A stretch of 64,000 nt of DNA, taken from contig JBPCMU010000064.1 of NCBI GenBank assembly GCA_051001975.1, positions 9,699-73,698 of the forward strand, written 5' to 3'. Both the position numbers and the translations under genes were made by a program. Shown here piece after piece: positions 28,716-36,031 of this stretch. Below the pieces are notes generated by a model. That model had not been told where the DNA came from. It ran no database searches and saw only the letters and a program-made list of their open reading frames with translations. This stretch comes from DATAEG01 sp051001975 (GTDB taxonomy: Bacteria; Actinomycetota; Actinomycetes; Mycobacteriales; Jatrophihabitantaceae). Positions within the stretch are counted from its first letter, which is position 1; the number at the start of each line of letters is the position of its first letter.

Positions 28716-30152
28716 GTGCGATTCCTATCAGACGTCCGTCCGGCGTACGAGCTGACTTATGACGATGTGTTCATGGTGCCCGGCCGGTCGGCTGTTGCCT
28801 CTCGCGACGACGTGGACTGCCGGACGCAGGACGGCACCGGCGCCACCGTCCCGCTGATCGTGGCGAACATGACCGCGGTGGCCGGCCGGCGGATGGCCGA
28901 GACGGTGGCTCGTCGCGGTGGGCTGACCGTCTTGCCGCAGGACATTCCGACAGCCGTGGTCACTGAGGTGGTGGCCTGGGTCAAGTCACGGCATCCGGTC
29001 TTCGACACGCCGATCACGCTGCGCCCGGACGGCACCGTCGGCGATGCGCTGGCCTTGCTGACCAAACGTGCACACAACGCCGTCATCGTCGTCGACGGTC
29101 AGTACCCGGTCGGTGTGGTGACCGAGGCGGACTGTGCAGAGGTGGACCGCTTCGCGCAACTGCACCAAGTGATGTCACGTGAGCTGCTGACCTTGCCCGA
29201 CACCATCGATGCGCGGCAGGCCTTCGACGCGCTGGACGCGGCGCACCGGCGAGTCGCGCCGGTGGTGGACGCAACCGGCGCACTGCGGGGGGTCATTACT
29301 CGGACCTCGGCCCTGCGTTCGACGCTCTACGCGCCGGCACTCGATGCGCAGGGCCGGCTGCGCATCGCCGCGGCAATCGGCGTCAACGGAGATCCGAAGG
29401 CGAAGGCCGCGGAGTTGCTCGCCGCGGGGGTGGACACGCTGGTCGTGGACACCGCGCACGGTCATCAACAGCGGATGCTCGATGCGTTGGGCGGTGTCGC
29501 CTCGCTCGACCCGCAGGTACCAATCGTGGCCGGCAACGTGGTGTCTGCTGAGGGCGTCCGCGACCTGGTGCAGGCCGGCGCGTCGATCGTCAAGGTCGGC
29601 GTCGGGCCCGGCGCGATGTGCACGACCCGGATGATGACCGGCGTCGGGCGGCCGCAGTTCTCCGCAGTGCTGGAGTGCGCCGATGCGGCGAGTGCGCTCG
29701 GTGCGCACGTCTGGGCCGACGGCGGCGTGCGCCATCCCCGTGACGTCGCATTGGCACTGGCGGCGGGGGCGTCCGCGGTGATGATCGGCTCGTGGTTCGC
29801 CGGGACGTACGAGTCGCCCGGGGACCTGCGGATGTCGGCCGACGGTCGCGCCTACAAGGAGAGCTTCGGGATGGCGTCGGCGCGGGCGGTGGCAGTGCGG
29901 ACCAGCGGCGAGGGCTCGTTCGGCCGAGCCCGCAAGTCCTTGTACGAGGAGGGCATTTCCTCGAGCCGGATGTTTCTCGACCCGCACCGTCCCGGCGTCG
30001 AGGATCTGATCGACGAGATCATGGCCGGCGTCCGTTCAGCGTGCACCTATGCGGGAGCGACCAGCCTGACCGAGTTCGCCGACCGCGCGGTCGTCGGGGT
30101 GCAGTCGGCGTCCGGCTACCAGGAAGGCCGGCCGTTGCCGGCCGGCTGGTAA
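28716..30152 (+). CDS. guaB1: GMP reductase of the actinobacterial GuaB1 type
   Basis: 478 residues from GTG 28716. It is an IMP dehydrogenase/GMP reductase-family TIM barrel interrupted by two CBS repeats (about residues 95-210: HPVFDTPITLRPDGTVGDAL, VVDGQYPVGVVTEADC). The catalytic loop GPGAMCTTRMMTG has Cys302 followed by TTR, the GMP reductase form rather than the IMP dehydrogenase form. Mycobacterial GuaB1 with this architecture is known as a GMP reductase regulated through its CBS domains by purine nucleotides. It returns GMP to IMP for purine salvage. The trpS promoter overlaps its stop codon. Confidence 0.9.
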   Translation: MRFLSDVRPAYELTYDDVFMVPGRSAVASRDDVDCRTQDGTGATVPLIVANMTAVAGRRMAETVARRGGLTVLPQDIPTAVVTEVVAWVKSRHPVFDTPITLRPDGTVGDALALLTKRAHNAVIVVDGQYPVGVVTEADCAEVDRFAQLHQVMSRELLTLPDTIDARQAFDALDAAHRRVAPVVDATGALRGVITRTSALRSTLYAPALDAQGRLRIAAAIGVNGDPKAKAAELLAAGVDTLVVDTAHGHQQRMLDALGGVASLDPQVPIVAGNVVSAEGVRDLVQAGASIVKVGVGPGAMCTTRMMTGVGRPQFSAVLECADAASALGAHVWADGGVRHPRDVALALAAGASAVMIGSWFAGTYESPGDLRMSADGRAYKESFGMASARAVAVRTSGEGSFGRARKSLYEEGISSSRMFLDPHRPGVEDLIDEIMAGVRSACTYAGATSLTEFADRAVVGVQSASGYQEGRPLPAGW

Positions 30153-30155
30153 TCT
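30147..30155 (+). promoter_or_regulatory. Extended -10 promoter of the trpS leader
   Basis: TGGTAATCT is a TGnTANNNT extended -10 element; it overlaps the guaB1 stop codon (TAA 30150-30152). Transcription would start about seven bases downstream at 30162-30163, exactly at the ATG of the leader peptide. No -35 is needed for such promoters and none is evident. Confidence 0.55.
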
Positions 30156-30162
30156 CCGCGGC

Positions 30163-30213
30163 ATGTGCAGTCGCTCGAATTGCTGGCGTTCGTCCCGCGT
30201 GGACGACCGCTGA
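30163..30213 (+). CDS. trpS leader peptide (16 codons, one Trp codon)
   Basis: A short frame ATG ... TGA encodes MCSRSNCWRSSRVDDR. The single Trp codon TGG at 30184-30186 lies four bases before the first arm of a hairpin (30190-30206). There is no Shine-Dalgarno, but the predicted start of transcription coincides with the ATG, so it would be read as a leaderless message. Stalling at TGG would mask arm 1 and favour the antiterminator; finishing at 30211-30213 would mask arm 2 and allow the terminator. Only one Trp codon is present, fewer than in the best-known leaders. Confidence 0.5.
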   Translation: MCSRSNCWRSSRVDDR

Positions 30214-30276
30214 CCTGAACTCGCACACACTCACCCATCAGCCGGGGCGTCCACGTCGTGGACGTCCCGTTGTCTT
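30190..30276 (+). terminator. Attenuator of trpS: alternative hairpins ending in an intrinsic terminator
   Basis: Arm 1 TCGTCC (30190-30195) pairs with GGACGA (30201-30206). Arm 2 CGTGGACG (30198-30205) is a perfect complement of arm 3 CGTCCACG (30248-30255). Arm 3 (within 30245-30254) also pairs with arm 4 (30258-30268), a 10-bp stem with one bulge and a 3-nt loop, followed by GTTGTCTTCT (six T in ten). Pairings 1:2, 2:3 and 3:4 exclude each other as in trp-type attenuators. The stem also ends the guaB1 message. Confidence 0.6.
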
Positions 30277-30334
30277 CTGACACCACCGCTGTTGCGTGAG
30301 GTCATGGACACCGGCCGCCGTCGCGATGTGGCCG

Positions 30335-30350
30335 CCTCCGATCACGGAGG
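30335..30350 (+). promoter_or_regulatory. Hairpin containing the trpS ribosome binding site
   Basis: CCTCCG-ATCA-CGGAGG is a perfect 6-bp stem with a 4-nt loop; the right arm is the GGAGG Shine-Dalgarno (30346-30350), six bases before the trpS ATG. It could lower translation unless opened by a ribosome or partner. It lies downstream of the attenuator and may be independent of it. Confidence 0.5.
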
Positions 30351-30356
30351 TATCTC

Positions 30357-31355
30357 ATGTCCCGCATCGTCACCGGCGAGCGGCCGACCGGCCCACTGCA
30401 TCTCGGCCACTACTTCGGCACGCTGGCCAATCGGATCGCCTATCAATCCGACGGTCACGAGCTGTTCGTCGTCATCGCCGACTACCAGGTGATCACCGAC
30501 CGAGATCGGGCGGAAGACCCGCGCGGGACGGTGCTGAACCTGGTGCTCGACTACCTGGCGGCTGGTCTCGACCCAGATCGCACCGTGGTGTTCGTGCACA
30601 GCGAGATCACCGCGTTGCACCAACTGATGCTGCCGTTCCTGTCGCTGGTCAGCGTCGGCGAGTTGCAACGCAATCCGACTGTGAAAGACGAAATCGCGCA
30701 CTCCCGGCAGGAGCGCGTCAGCGGCCTGATGTTCACCTACCCGGTGCATCAGGCCGCCGATGTGCTGTCCTGCCAGGGCGAACTGGTACCGGTCGGTCGC
30801 GACCAGTTGCCGCACGTCGAGTTGATGCGCACCGTCGCCCGTCGCTTCGCGGAGAGGTATGCGCCGGTTTTCACGCTGCCGCGACCGGTGCTCAGCGATG
30901 CGCCGCTGCTCGCCGGCCTGGACGGCGGCAAGATGAGCAAGAGCCGGAACAACGCGATCGCGCTGAACTGCGACCCGGATGAAGTGGCCCGGTTGGTCCG
31001 GGCGGCGCGGACAGATTCCGAGCGCTCGATCACCTACGATCCGGCGCGGCGACCTGAGATCGCCGGGCTGCTGCAACTGGCCGCGGTCTGCACCGGGCTA
31101 GCGCCGACCGAGGTCGCCGCCTCCATCGGTGCAGGCGGTGCGGCGGCGCTGAAGACACTGGTCACCGATGCGGTGAACGATCTGCTGCAGCCGATGCGGC
31201 AGCGGCGCGCGCAGTACTCGCTCGACGATGCCGCTGCGATCCTGGAGCGGGGCAACCGAGTGGCCGACGCCGAAGCCGAGTGCACCCTCGACCGGGTGCG
31301 GGCGGCGATGGGGATGGACTACGGCAGGCAGCCTCGAACGGCACTACGGGTGTAG
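30357..31355 (+). CDS. trpS: Tryptophan--tRNA ligase, auxiliary-looking type
   Basis: 332 residues from ATG 30357. It is a class Ic synthetase: the HIGH-like motif is PLHLGHYFG (within GERPTGPLHLGHY, residues 7-20) and the KMSKS motif is GGKMSKSRN (from about residue 190). The opening differs from the usual housekeeping TrpRS pattern (SGIQPTG..HLGNY), placing it in a divergent clade; actinomycetes often carry such second copies, some resistant to indolmycin. It charges tRNA-Trp. Its upstream region has a full ribosome-mediated attenuator with a Trp-containing leader peptide, which fits induction on tryptophan shortage or synthetase inhibition. Whether a second trpS exists elsewhere is not visible. 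Confidence 0.92.
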   Translation: MSRIVTGERPTGPLHLGHYFGTLANRIAYQSDGHELFVVIADYQVITDRDRAEDPRGTVLNLVLDYLAAGLDPDRTVVFVHSEITALHQLMLPFLSLVSVGELQRNPTVKDEIAHSRQERVSGLMFTYPVHQAADVLSCQGELVPVGRDQLPHVELMRTVARRFAERYAPVFTLPRPVLSDAPLLAGLDGGKMSKSRNNAIALNCDPDEVARLVRAARTDSERSITYDPARRPEIAGLLQLAAVCTGLAPTEVAASIGAGGAAALKTLVTDAVNDLLQPMRQRRAQYSLDDAAAILERGNRVADAEAECTLDRVRAAMGMDYGRQPRTALRV

Positions 31356-31689
31356 GTCTGGACCACTTGAGACAACGAGGCCTCGGTCTGCGCGCTGGAT
31401 CGCCCGGTAGATGTCGTGCGCCAATGCGGAAAGCACGTGGGTCCCGCCTGGACGCTCCGGGAGGGCTCAATTCACTCTGGCAGCGGTCAGCTTGCAATTT
31501 CAGGATGCGGCCCTTCACGCACTGGTTCCTGCGCAACTCGACCGTGATCAGCGCGCGCGACCCATCGATCTGTGCGCCGGGCCTTGACCCGCGTCGGCTG
31601 TGCATATGGATCGTTTAGGGACATCCGCTCGTGGCCGATGACGGCGTTTGTCGGCCAGGGAAATGTTCCCGGCTGGTCGCACGGTCACG
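31356..31689. other. Non-coding gap, no recognised gene
   Basis: 334 bases between trpS and the convergent MFS gene. Reading frames on both strands are short or run into trpS, and none resembles a known family. A minus-strand frame ending near 31605 has a protein-like stretch (ALITVELRRNQCVKG), but it overlaps the end of trpS and has no clear start or homology; it may be a decayed fragment. No strong terminator hairpin was found. Confidence 0.5.
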
Positions 31690-32958
31690 TCATTCGGCGT
31701 GGCTGGAGGAGGCTGTGCCGCTAGCAACTGTGTCGACGCGCTGCCACTGCGCTGGGCACGGCACTGTTCGGATGGTGTGATTCAGGGTCGGGATTAGCGC
31801 CACCATGGCGGCCAGGACGATCAGCACGCTGATCGTTGCTGGCCCTCCGAGCGCCGCTAGCAGCACTCCGCCTAGGACTGGCGCGAGTGGAAGGGTGGAC
31901 CAGTTCGCGAAGCGGCTTGCGGCTTGAACTCGGCCGATGAGGCTGGGTGGGGTGATGGCGAGTTGGTATGAACCGATGCCTGCTTTGCCTGCGGGATTGA
32001 GGAACAACACGCCAGCGAGCGCGGCGGCCACGACTGGCGGGTCATTCCAGAAGATCATGGGGATCAGCAGCGGGACACGGATCCAGGCGGTGGCTGCGGT
32101 CAGTCGTCCGGTGGCTATCCGCGCGACGAGGCGTGGAGCAATCGCAGCGCCCAGTAGACCGCTCAGTCCGGCAGCCAGATCAACGGTCCCGATCGCCCAC
32201 GGTGCCGTGCCGGCCTGGATGAGGCGTAACACAGCGGTGACGAACAGTGCGTTGACGACCAGGTTTGCGGCGGGTGAATACAGCAGCATCGCCCGGTAGA
32301 ACGGCTGTTTCCAGATGAAGCGCAGTCCCTCAGCGGCAGCGACGTGAGGGCGCTGTCTCGTCGTATTCGGAAGTGGGGCGAGATCGGTGCGGATGCGGCC
32401 GAGGGTGATCCACGAGACCGTGTAGGAGACGGTGTCGAGAAGGAACGGCAACCAGCGCGCGACGGCATACAGCGCACCACCCAAAGGGGCGCCGACGAGA
32501 GTCGCAAGGTGGCTGCGGGCCTCATTCTGGCTCAGTGCGACGGGTAGATCCTGCTCGGCGACGATCGAGCGAACGGCGGACATCTCCGCCGGGGCAAAGA
32601 TGCCGGCGCCGACCCCGGTGAGCAGGGCAACCCCGAGCAGTTGCGCGACGCTCAAGGCACCGAGGAGGGCGGTGACGAAGAGCGAGCCGTACAGGATCGC
32701 GCCGCCAGCACTGGCCAGGCGCATCAGCCGACCACGATGAGCACGGTCTGCTAGCACTCCGGCCGGCAATACCGTGAGCGCCATTCCCAGCAGATTCGCC
32801 GCTTCCGTGAGTCCGGCAAGCACCACCGATCCAGTCAGCGCGTATGCGATCAGCGGGTACACAAACGCGCTCATCTGCGTACCGAGATCGCTCACGGTCT
32901 GCCCGATCCACAGTGCCGTGAAGTCGCGATTTCGCCTCAGATCACGAAAGGACGACAC
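31690..32958 (-). CDS. MFS transporter (multidrug/siderophore exporter-like)
   Basis: 422 residues, GTG start at 32958. About 12 hydrophobic helices are visible. The opening FRDLRRNRDFTALWIGQTVSDLGTQMS and the LADRAHRGRLMRLA loop between helices 2 and 3 are typical of the MFS_3/EntS-like exporters. It lies back to back with an ArsR-type regulator, whose 69-base shared promoter region carries a TTGCGCA direct repeat. That arrangement suggests a ligand-induced efflux pump; substrate unknown. It ends in a Ser-rich tail. Confidence 0.85.
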   Translation of the reverse strand: MSSFRDLRRNRDFTALWIGQTVSDLGTQMSAFVYPLIAYALTGSVVLAGLTEAANLLGMALTVLPAGVLADRAHRGRLMRLASAGGAILYGSLFVTALLGALSVAQLLGVALLTGVGAGIFAPAEMSAVRSIVAEQDLPVALSQNEARSHLATLVGAPLGGALYAVARWLPFLLDTVSYTVSWITLGRIRTDLAPLPNTTRQRPHVAAAEGLRFIWKQPFYRAMLLYSPAANLVVNALFVTAVLRLIQAGTAPWAIGTVDLAAGLSGLLGAAIAPRLVARIATGRLTAATAWIRVPLLIPMIFWNDPPVVAAALAGVLFLNPAGKAGIGSYQLAITPPSLIGRVQAASRFANWSTLPLAPVLGGVLLAALGGPATISVLIVLAAMVALIPTLNHTIRTVPCPAQWQRVDTVASGTASSSHAE

Positions 32959-32972
32959 ACCCGCACGCTAAC

Positions 32973-33020
32973 TTGCGCACGCGTCCTTGCGCAACTATTG
33001 GTGCGAGTATCCGGTAATGT
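32973..33020. promoter_or_regulatory. Divergent promoter region with TTGCGCA repeats
   Basis: TTGCGCAC at 32973-32980 and TTGCGCAA at 32987-32994 (itself a perfect 8-bp palindrome) are spaced 14 bases apart, suiting a dimeric winged-helix repressor on successive turns. TAATGT (33015-33020) is a -10 box eight bases before the GTG at 33028, implying a leaderless regulator message. The repeats sit between the two divergent genes. Confidence 0.45.
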
Positions 33021-33027
33021 TGGTAGC

Positions 33028-33600
33028 GTGCCGACCAGCCCGACGCCGCATCCGGTCCACGACCCGCGGACCCTCCGCGCCTTTGCGCACCCGTCGCGGA
33101 CTCGCATCCTCGACGAGATCAGCGCCCGGGGCTCCATGCGGGCCGCAGACATCGCCCGTGAGCTCGACATCCCCGCCAACCAAGCCAGCTTTCATTTGCG
33201 CCAGCTCGCGAAGTACGGGCTGATCGAAGAAGACGCCGACGCCGCACGTGACCGCCGCGACCGGGTGTGGCGGCTAGTGTCCCCGCATGGCTACCTGATC
33301 GCGCTCTCAGAACTTGAGCAGCAGCCCGGCGGCAAAGCCGTCACCACGGCATTTCGACGAACTGCACGCGAGTGGGGCCACGTCGTGGTGGACGCCGCGT
33401 ACGCAGACGCCAACGGCCCCGACACCAAGCGAACCGTCACGGACGTCCCGCTGCGTCTCACCAAAAGCGAGGCCGTCGAGTTCGCCAGCGAACTGCAGGA
33501 GCTCACAGGCCGCTGGCAATCGCACACGCGCGAGGCAACCTCCGGCCAACACACATACACGTTCCTCGGCGTTCTGGTGCCACGACCCACCCCGTCCTAG
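33028..33600 (+). CDS. ArsR/HTH_20-type transcriptional regulator
   Basis: 190 residues from GTG 33028, the preferred start since a -10 box is eight bases upstream; in-frame TTG 32998 would add ten residues. The winged helix occupies residues 12-85: DPRTLRAFAHPSRTRILDEI, ADIARELDIPANQASFHLRQLAKYGLIEE and the DRVWRLV wing. No ArsR metal-binding cysteines are present, so it senses something else. The C-terminal 90 residues include a predicted helical dimer or ligand domain. Divergent from the MFS gene and probably its repressor. Confidence 0.85.
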   Translation: MPTSPTPHPVHDPRTLRAFAHPSRTRILDEISARGSMRAADIARELDIPANQASFHLRQLAKYGLIEEDADAARDRRDRVWRLVSPHGYLIALSELEQQPGGKAVTTAFRRTAREWGHVVVDAAYADANGPDTKRTVTDVPLRLTKSEAVEFASELQELTGRWQSHTREATSGQHTYTFLGVLVPRPTPS

Positions 33601-33687
33601 CCACGCGTGCGGCCTCGACTTGATGAAGCGATCGCCCAAACCTGACCGACTCGATCGCGAACCGGCTCTACTGGCTCTGCCCCGAAC

Positions 33688-33713
33688 GCGCGCCTACCCG
33701 TCGATAGGCGCGC
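33688..33713 (+). terminator. Strong hairpin downstream of the ArsR gene
   Basis: GCGCGCCTA (33688-33696) and TAGGCGCGC (33705-33713) form a perfect 9-bp stem with an 8-nt loop. It lies between the convergent ArsR gene and nuclease-like gene and could stop transcription from both sides, though no T-tract follows. The loop and inner stem are shared with a sequence on the other side of the nuclease-like gene. Confidence 0.4.
33695..33708. repeat. Direct repeat, copy 1 (downstream side of nuclease-like gene)
   Basis: TACCCGTCGATAGG, identical to 34783-34796; with one mismatch the match extends to TACCCGTCGATAGGyGCG. The copies bracket a single gene 1.09 kb apart. Confidence 0.45.
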
Positions 33714-33756
33714 TCCGCTGCTATCAGCGTGGCCGCACAGATGGAACGATCTGGCT

Positions 33757-34692
33757 TCAGCTGGATTGAGTCGTACGCTCCTGTGCCCCGGCGTATTCGG
33801 TCGCGACTTGTAGACAGAACTGCAGGAACGACTCCGCTCGTTCTGGGGTGAGCCATCCAGGAAGCGTCCGAGCCTGACGCTCAGATCCGTTGAAGCCGAA
33901 CAACGCGTCTGCGGCTGCCCGGAAATCTGGTCGAGTCAACGGCTCGATCTCGATGCCGCTGTTCTGCCCTGCATACGAGCTGAACGGGACCATCACGCGG
34001 CCGTCCGCGTATATGGCGACCACCGTTCGGACCCCGCTGACCGACGGTCCTCTCGCTTCGAGCACAACGTGGTTCGGTCCCAGCCGAAGTCGATGGCCGG
34101 CCTGCGACCAACCCTCGAGGACGATCTTGCCCGCATCCGCGCCCGTGGGCGACGGAAACTGGGCCCAAAACTCGTCGAGCGTGCCGATTGCCTCGGCCTG
34201 CTTCGCATGCTCGACGTTCATCGTGAAAGCGTTGGGCTCGACGACGGAGACGAACAACGGCGCCCATTCACTGTCGCCGATGCGGACGGCTTTGGCTTCG
34301 ACCAGCCATACAGCCACGCCGCGCTGTGGGTCGAGTTCGGCCATCTCGTTCAAATATTGTGCGACAGCACGGAACTCGTCGCGGTGCTCCTCCGCGACGA
34401 TCACCAGTCCTCGCGCGCGTCGAGCGACCGCGTACGCCAAGCCACGAGTGAGATGGTCATGGTCGCCACGTCCGTACTGGTTCTCGATCACGAACTCCGA
34501 ACCGTCCGCTCCCTGCGCCACAATATCTATGCGACGGCCTCCCGCGGTCTGCACTTCCGACTTCCCGACCGAGGCAAGATCGACACCGATCGACGCGCCC
34601 ACCTGATCCAGCTGCTCGGCCAAGAGGGGCGTGAAGTCCGACGCCTCGCCCTTCCACGCCTCGGTCAGTCGGCCGTACTCCAGTCGTGCCAT
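33757..34692 (-). CDS. PD-(D/E)XK nuclease-like protein
   Basis: 311 residues from ATG 34692 (a GTG at 34701 would add three). The nuclease fold signature is visible: Glu46 in a helix, Asp56 in RRIDIVA, and Glu70-x-Gln72 in FVIENQ, the ENQ variant of the E-x-K motif. It is followed by DHDHLTRGLAYAVARRARGLVIVAEEHRDE, a conserved helix-strand. Proteins of this kind are stand-alone putative endonucleases found sporadically beside defence or mobile genes. The C-terminal half (residues 150-311) has no recognised domain. Short direct repeats flank the gene. Catalysis and target are unknown. Confidence 0.7.
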   Translation of the reverse strand: MARLEYGRLTEAWKGEASDFTPLLAEQLDQVGASIGVDLASVGKSEVQTAGGRRIDIVAQGADGSEFVIENQYGRGDHDHLTRGLAYAVARRARGLVIVAEEHRDEFRAVAQYLNEMAELDPQRGVAVWLVEAKAVRIGDSEWAPLFVSVVEPNAFTMNVEHAKQAEAIGTLDEFWAQFPSPTGADAGKIVLEGWSQAGHRLRLGPNHVVLEARGPSVSGVRTVVAIYADGRVMVPFSSYAGQNSGIEIEPLTRPDFRAAADALFGFNGSERQARTLPGWLTPERAESFLQFCLQVATEYAGAQERTTQSS

Positions 34693-34782
34693 GATCGCCA
34701 CAAGGTCGGTATACCACGCTCGATCACCGCGCCAGAATCAACAAATCCCGGCGAAGGTTCGGATCATCCAGTCTGACTGCCA

Positions 34783-34796
34783 TACCCGTCGATAGG
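34783..34796. repeat. Direct repeat, copy 2 (upstream side of nuclease-like gene)
   Basis: TACCCGTCGATAGG, identical to 33695-33708. Here the surrounding bases do not form the long hairpin seen at copy 1. Confidence 0.45.
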
Positions 34797-34871
34797 TGCG
34801 GCATCTGTCGATGTCCCGCCCTGCGCAGATCGATCAGTACCGTGCATTGTGTGCCGCGAAGCGAAGGGTCA

Positions 34872-35509
34872 GTGCGTACCTGGGGAGTCGACCTCTCTAC
34901 CAGCGCGTCGAACACCGGCTTAGTGTCCATCTTGTGGCCCGTGGTCGGACGCGGTGTCTTTGACCGGCAGCCCAAAGGACGCCGACGGCGCTTCGATCTG
35001 GTCAGAGCGATCGCAGAGACCGCCGATTCTGACTGGTGGGCCGTCGATGTGCCGTTCGGCTGGCCCAAGAACTGGGGCGAGTTTCTTGTGCACCATGGTC
35101 GTGGGGCAATGATCCTGAACGGCCTTGGCGGTCGGTCGCGGGGCGCCGGACGGATCTGGAAATCGTTGACCGCAAATTCGTCGACGGGCGGCGGCCAACG
35201 CCCGGCTTCAGCGTAGCTTTCGACAAGTTGGGTGCCACGGAGCTACCGTCCTTCCTCCTCGCCCAGGGGCTTGATCTGTTCGTGAGCGTGAAGATTGCGG
35301 ATGCTTTGAACTGCTCCCTTGGATAGGAAGTGCAGGCACTGCTGGATGACACGTTCGGTCTGCATTTTGAGGTCTGCCAAGCGAATCCGAGGATTCGATC
35401 GTCCGAGCTTTCTGCCGTCTCGCGCGAATGCATAACACCAGCGCACGAGGCAATCAGCCAGACGGCTACCTGCCCATATTCGGCGATCTGTTACGCCTTG
35501 CGTCCGTAG
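34872..35509 (+). pseudogene. Decayed DUF429 gene (frameshift and internal stop)
   Basis: From GTG 34872 the frame reads RTWGVDLSTSASNTGL and WWAVDVPFGWPKNWGEFL, the typical opening of DUF429 proteins (RNase H-like fold, unknown function). Around 35105-35135 the similarity moves to another frame, which continues RRTDLEIVDRKF and FSVAFDKLGA, family-like sequence. That frame meets a TAG at 35324-35326, where relatives usually have Trp, and resumes as EVQALLDDTFGLHFEVC up to TAG 35507-35509. One frameshift and one nonsense change make it a pseudogene unless they are sequencing errors. Confidence 0.6.
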
Positions 35510-35527
35510 GTCGCCGGTGCCGCGGGT

Positions 35528-35917
35528 TCAGTCGGCGTGCCGGATGAGGTCCCAGGTATTGCCGTAGGGGTCGGTGAATACCGCCACCGTGCCGTACGGC
35601 TCGTGGCGCGGCTGCTCCAGGAACGTCACCCCGGCCCGGCTCATCCGCTCGTAGTCGGCGGCAAAGTCATCGGTCGACAGGAAGAAAGCGACGCGACCGC
35701 CGGTCTGATCGCCGATTCGGTCGCGCTGCCGGTCGCCCTCCGCTTGCGCGATCAGCAGCGCGGCGCCCGGCCCCGGCGGCTGGACGACGACCCAGCGCTT
35801 GCCGTCGCCGAGCGGCGTGTCCTCGATCAGGGAGAACCCCGCCACATCGACGTAGAAGCGAAGTGCGGCGTCGTAGTTGTCCACCACCAGGGTGACCAGA
35901 CGCAATCCGGCCGGCAT
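35528..35917 (-). CDS. Glyoxalase/bleomycin-resistance (VOC) family protein
   Basis: 129 residues. Two beta-alpha-beta-beta-beta modules: LRLVTLVVDNYDAALRFYVDVAGF opens the first and VAFFLSTDDFAADYERMSRAGV the second, ending in VAVFTDPYGNTWDLIRH. These are typical of single-domain VOC proteins such as the YP_ PhnB/glyoxalase-like group. Metal ligands of true glyoxalase I (His, Glu) are only partly matched, so the reaction is unknown; drug binding or a small metabolic isomerase are possible. Cytosolic, probably monocistronic. Confidence 0.85.
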   Translation of the reverse strand: MPAGLRLVTLVVDNYDAALRFYVDVAGFSLIEDTPLGDGKRWVVVQPPGPGAALLIAQAEGDRQRDRIGDQTGGRVAFFLSTDDFAADYERMSRAGVTFLEQPRHEPYGTVAVFTDPYGNTWDLIRHAD

Positions 35918-36031
35918 GGCTGGACCGTAGCGCAGCCATGATTTCGTGATCCACGCGTGACCTGCCCGGTGCGCTGGGCCTAGTTGCCTTGATTAGGTTG
36001 TCAGAGTGCTTCTGGTGCCCGGACTTGTGTT

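Noticed and set aside
28549..28755. 68-codon plus-strand frame beginning WVVLDPPTDERLREERI
   Set aside because: Beginning looks protein-like, but the frame runs through the guaB1 promoter and start with no support; at most a fragment.
31162..31605. 147-codon minus-strand frame across the end of trpS
   Set aside because: Largely overlaps trpS in antisense; only a short non-overlapping part looks protein-like.
35243..35446. 67-codon minus-strand frame in the DUF429 remnant
   Set aside because: Antisense to decayed but family-like coding sequence; no start signal or homology.
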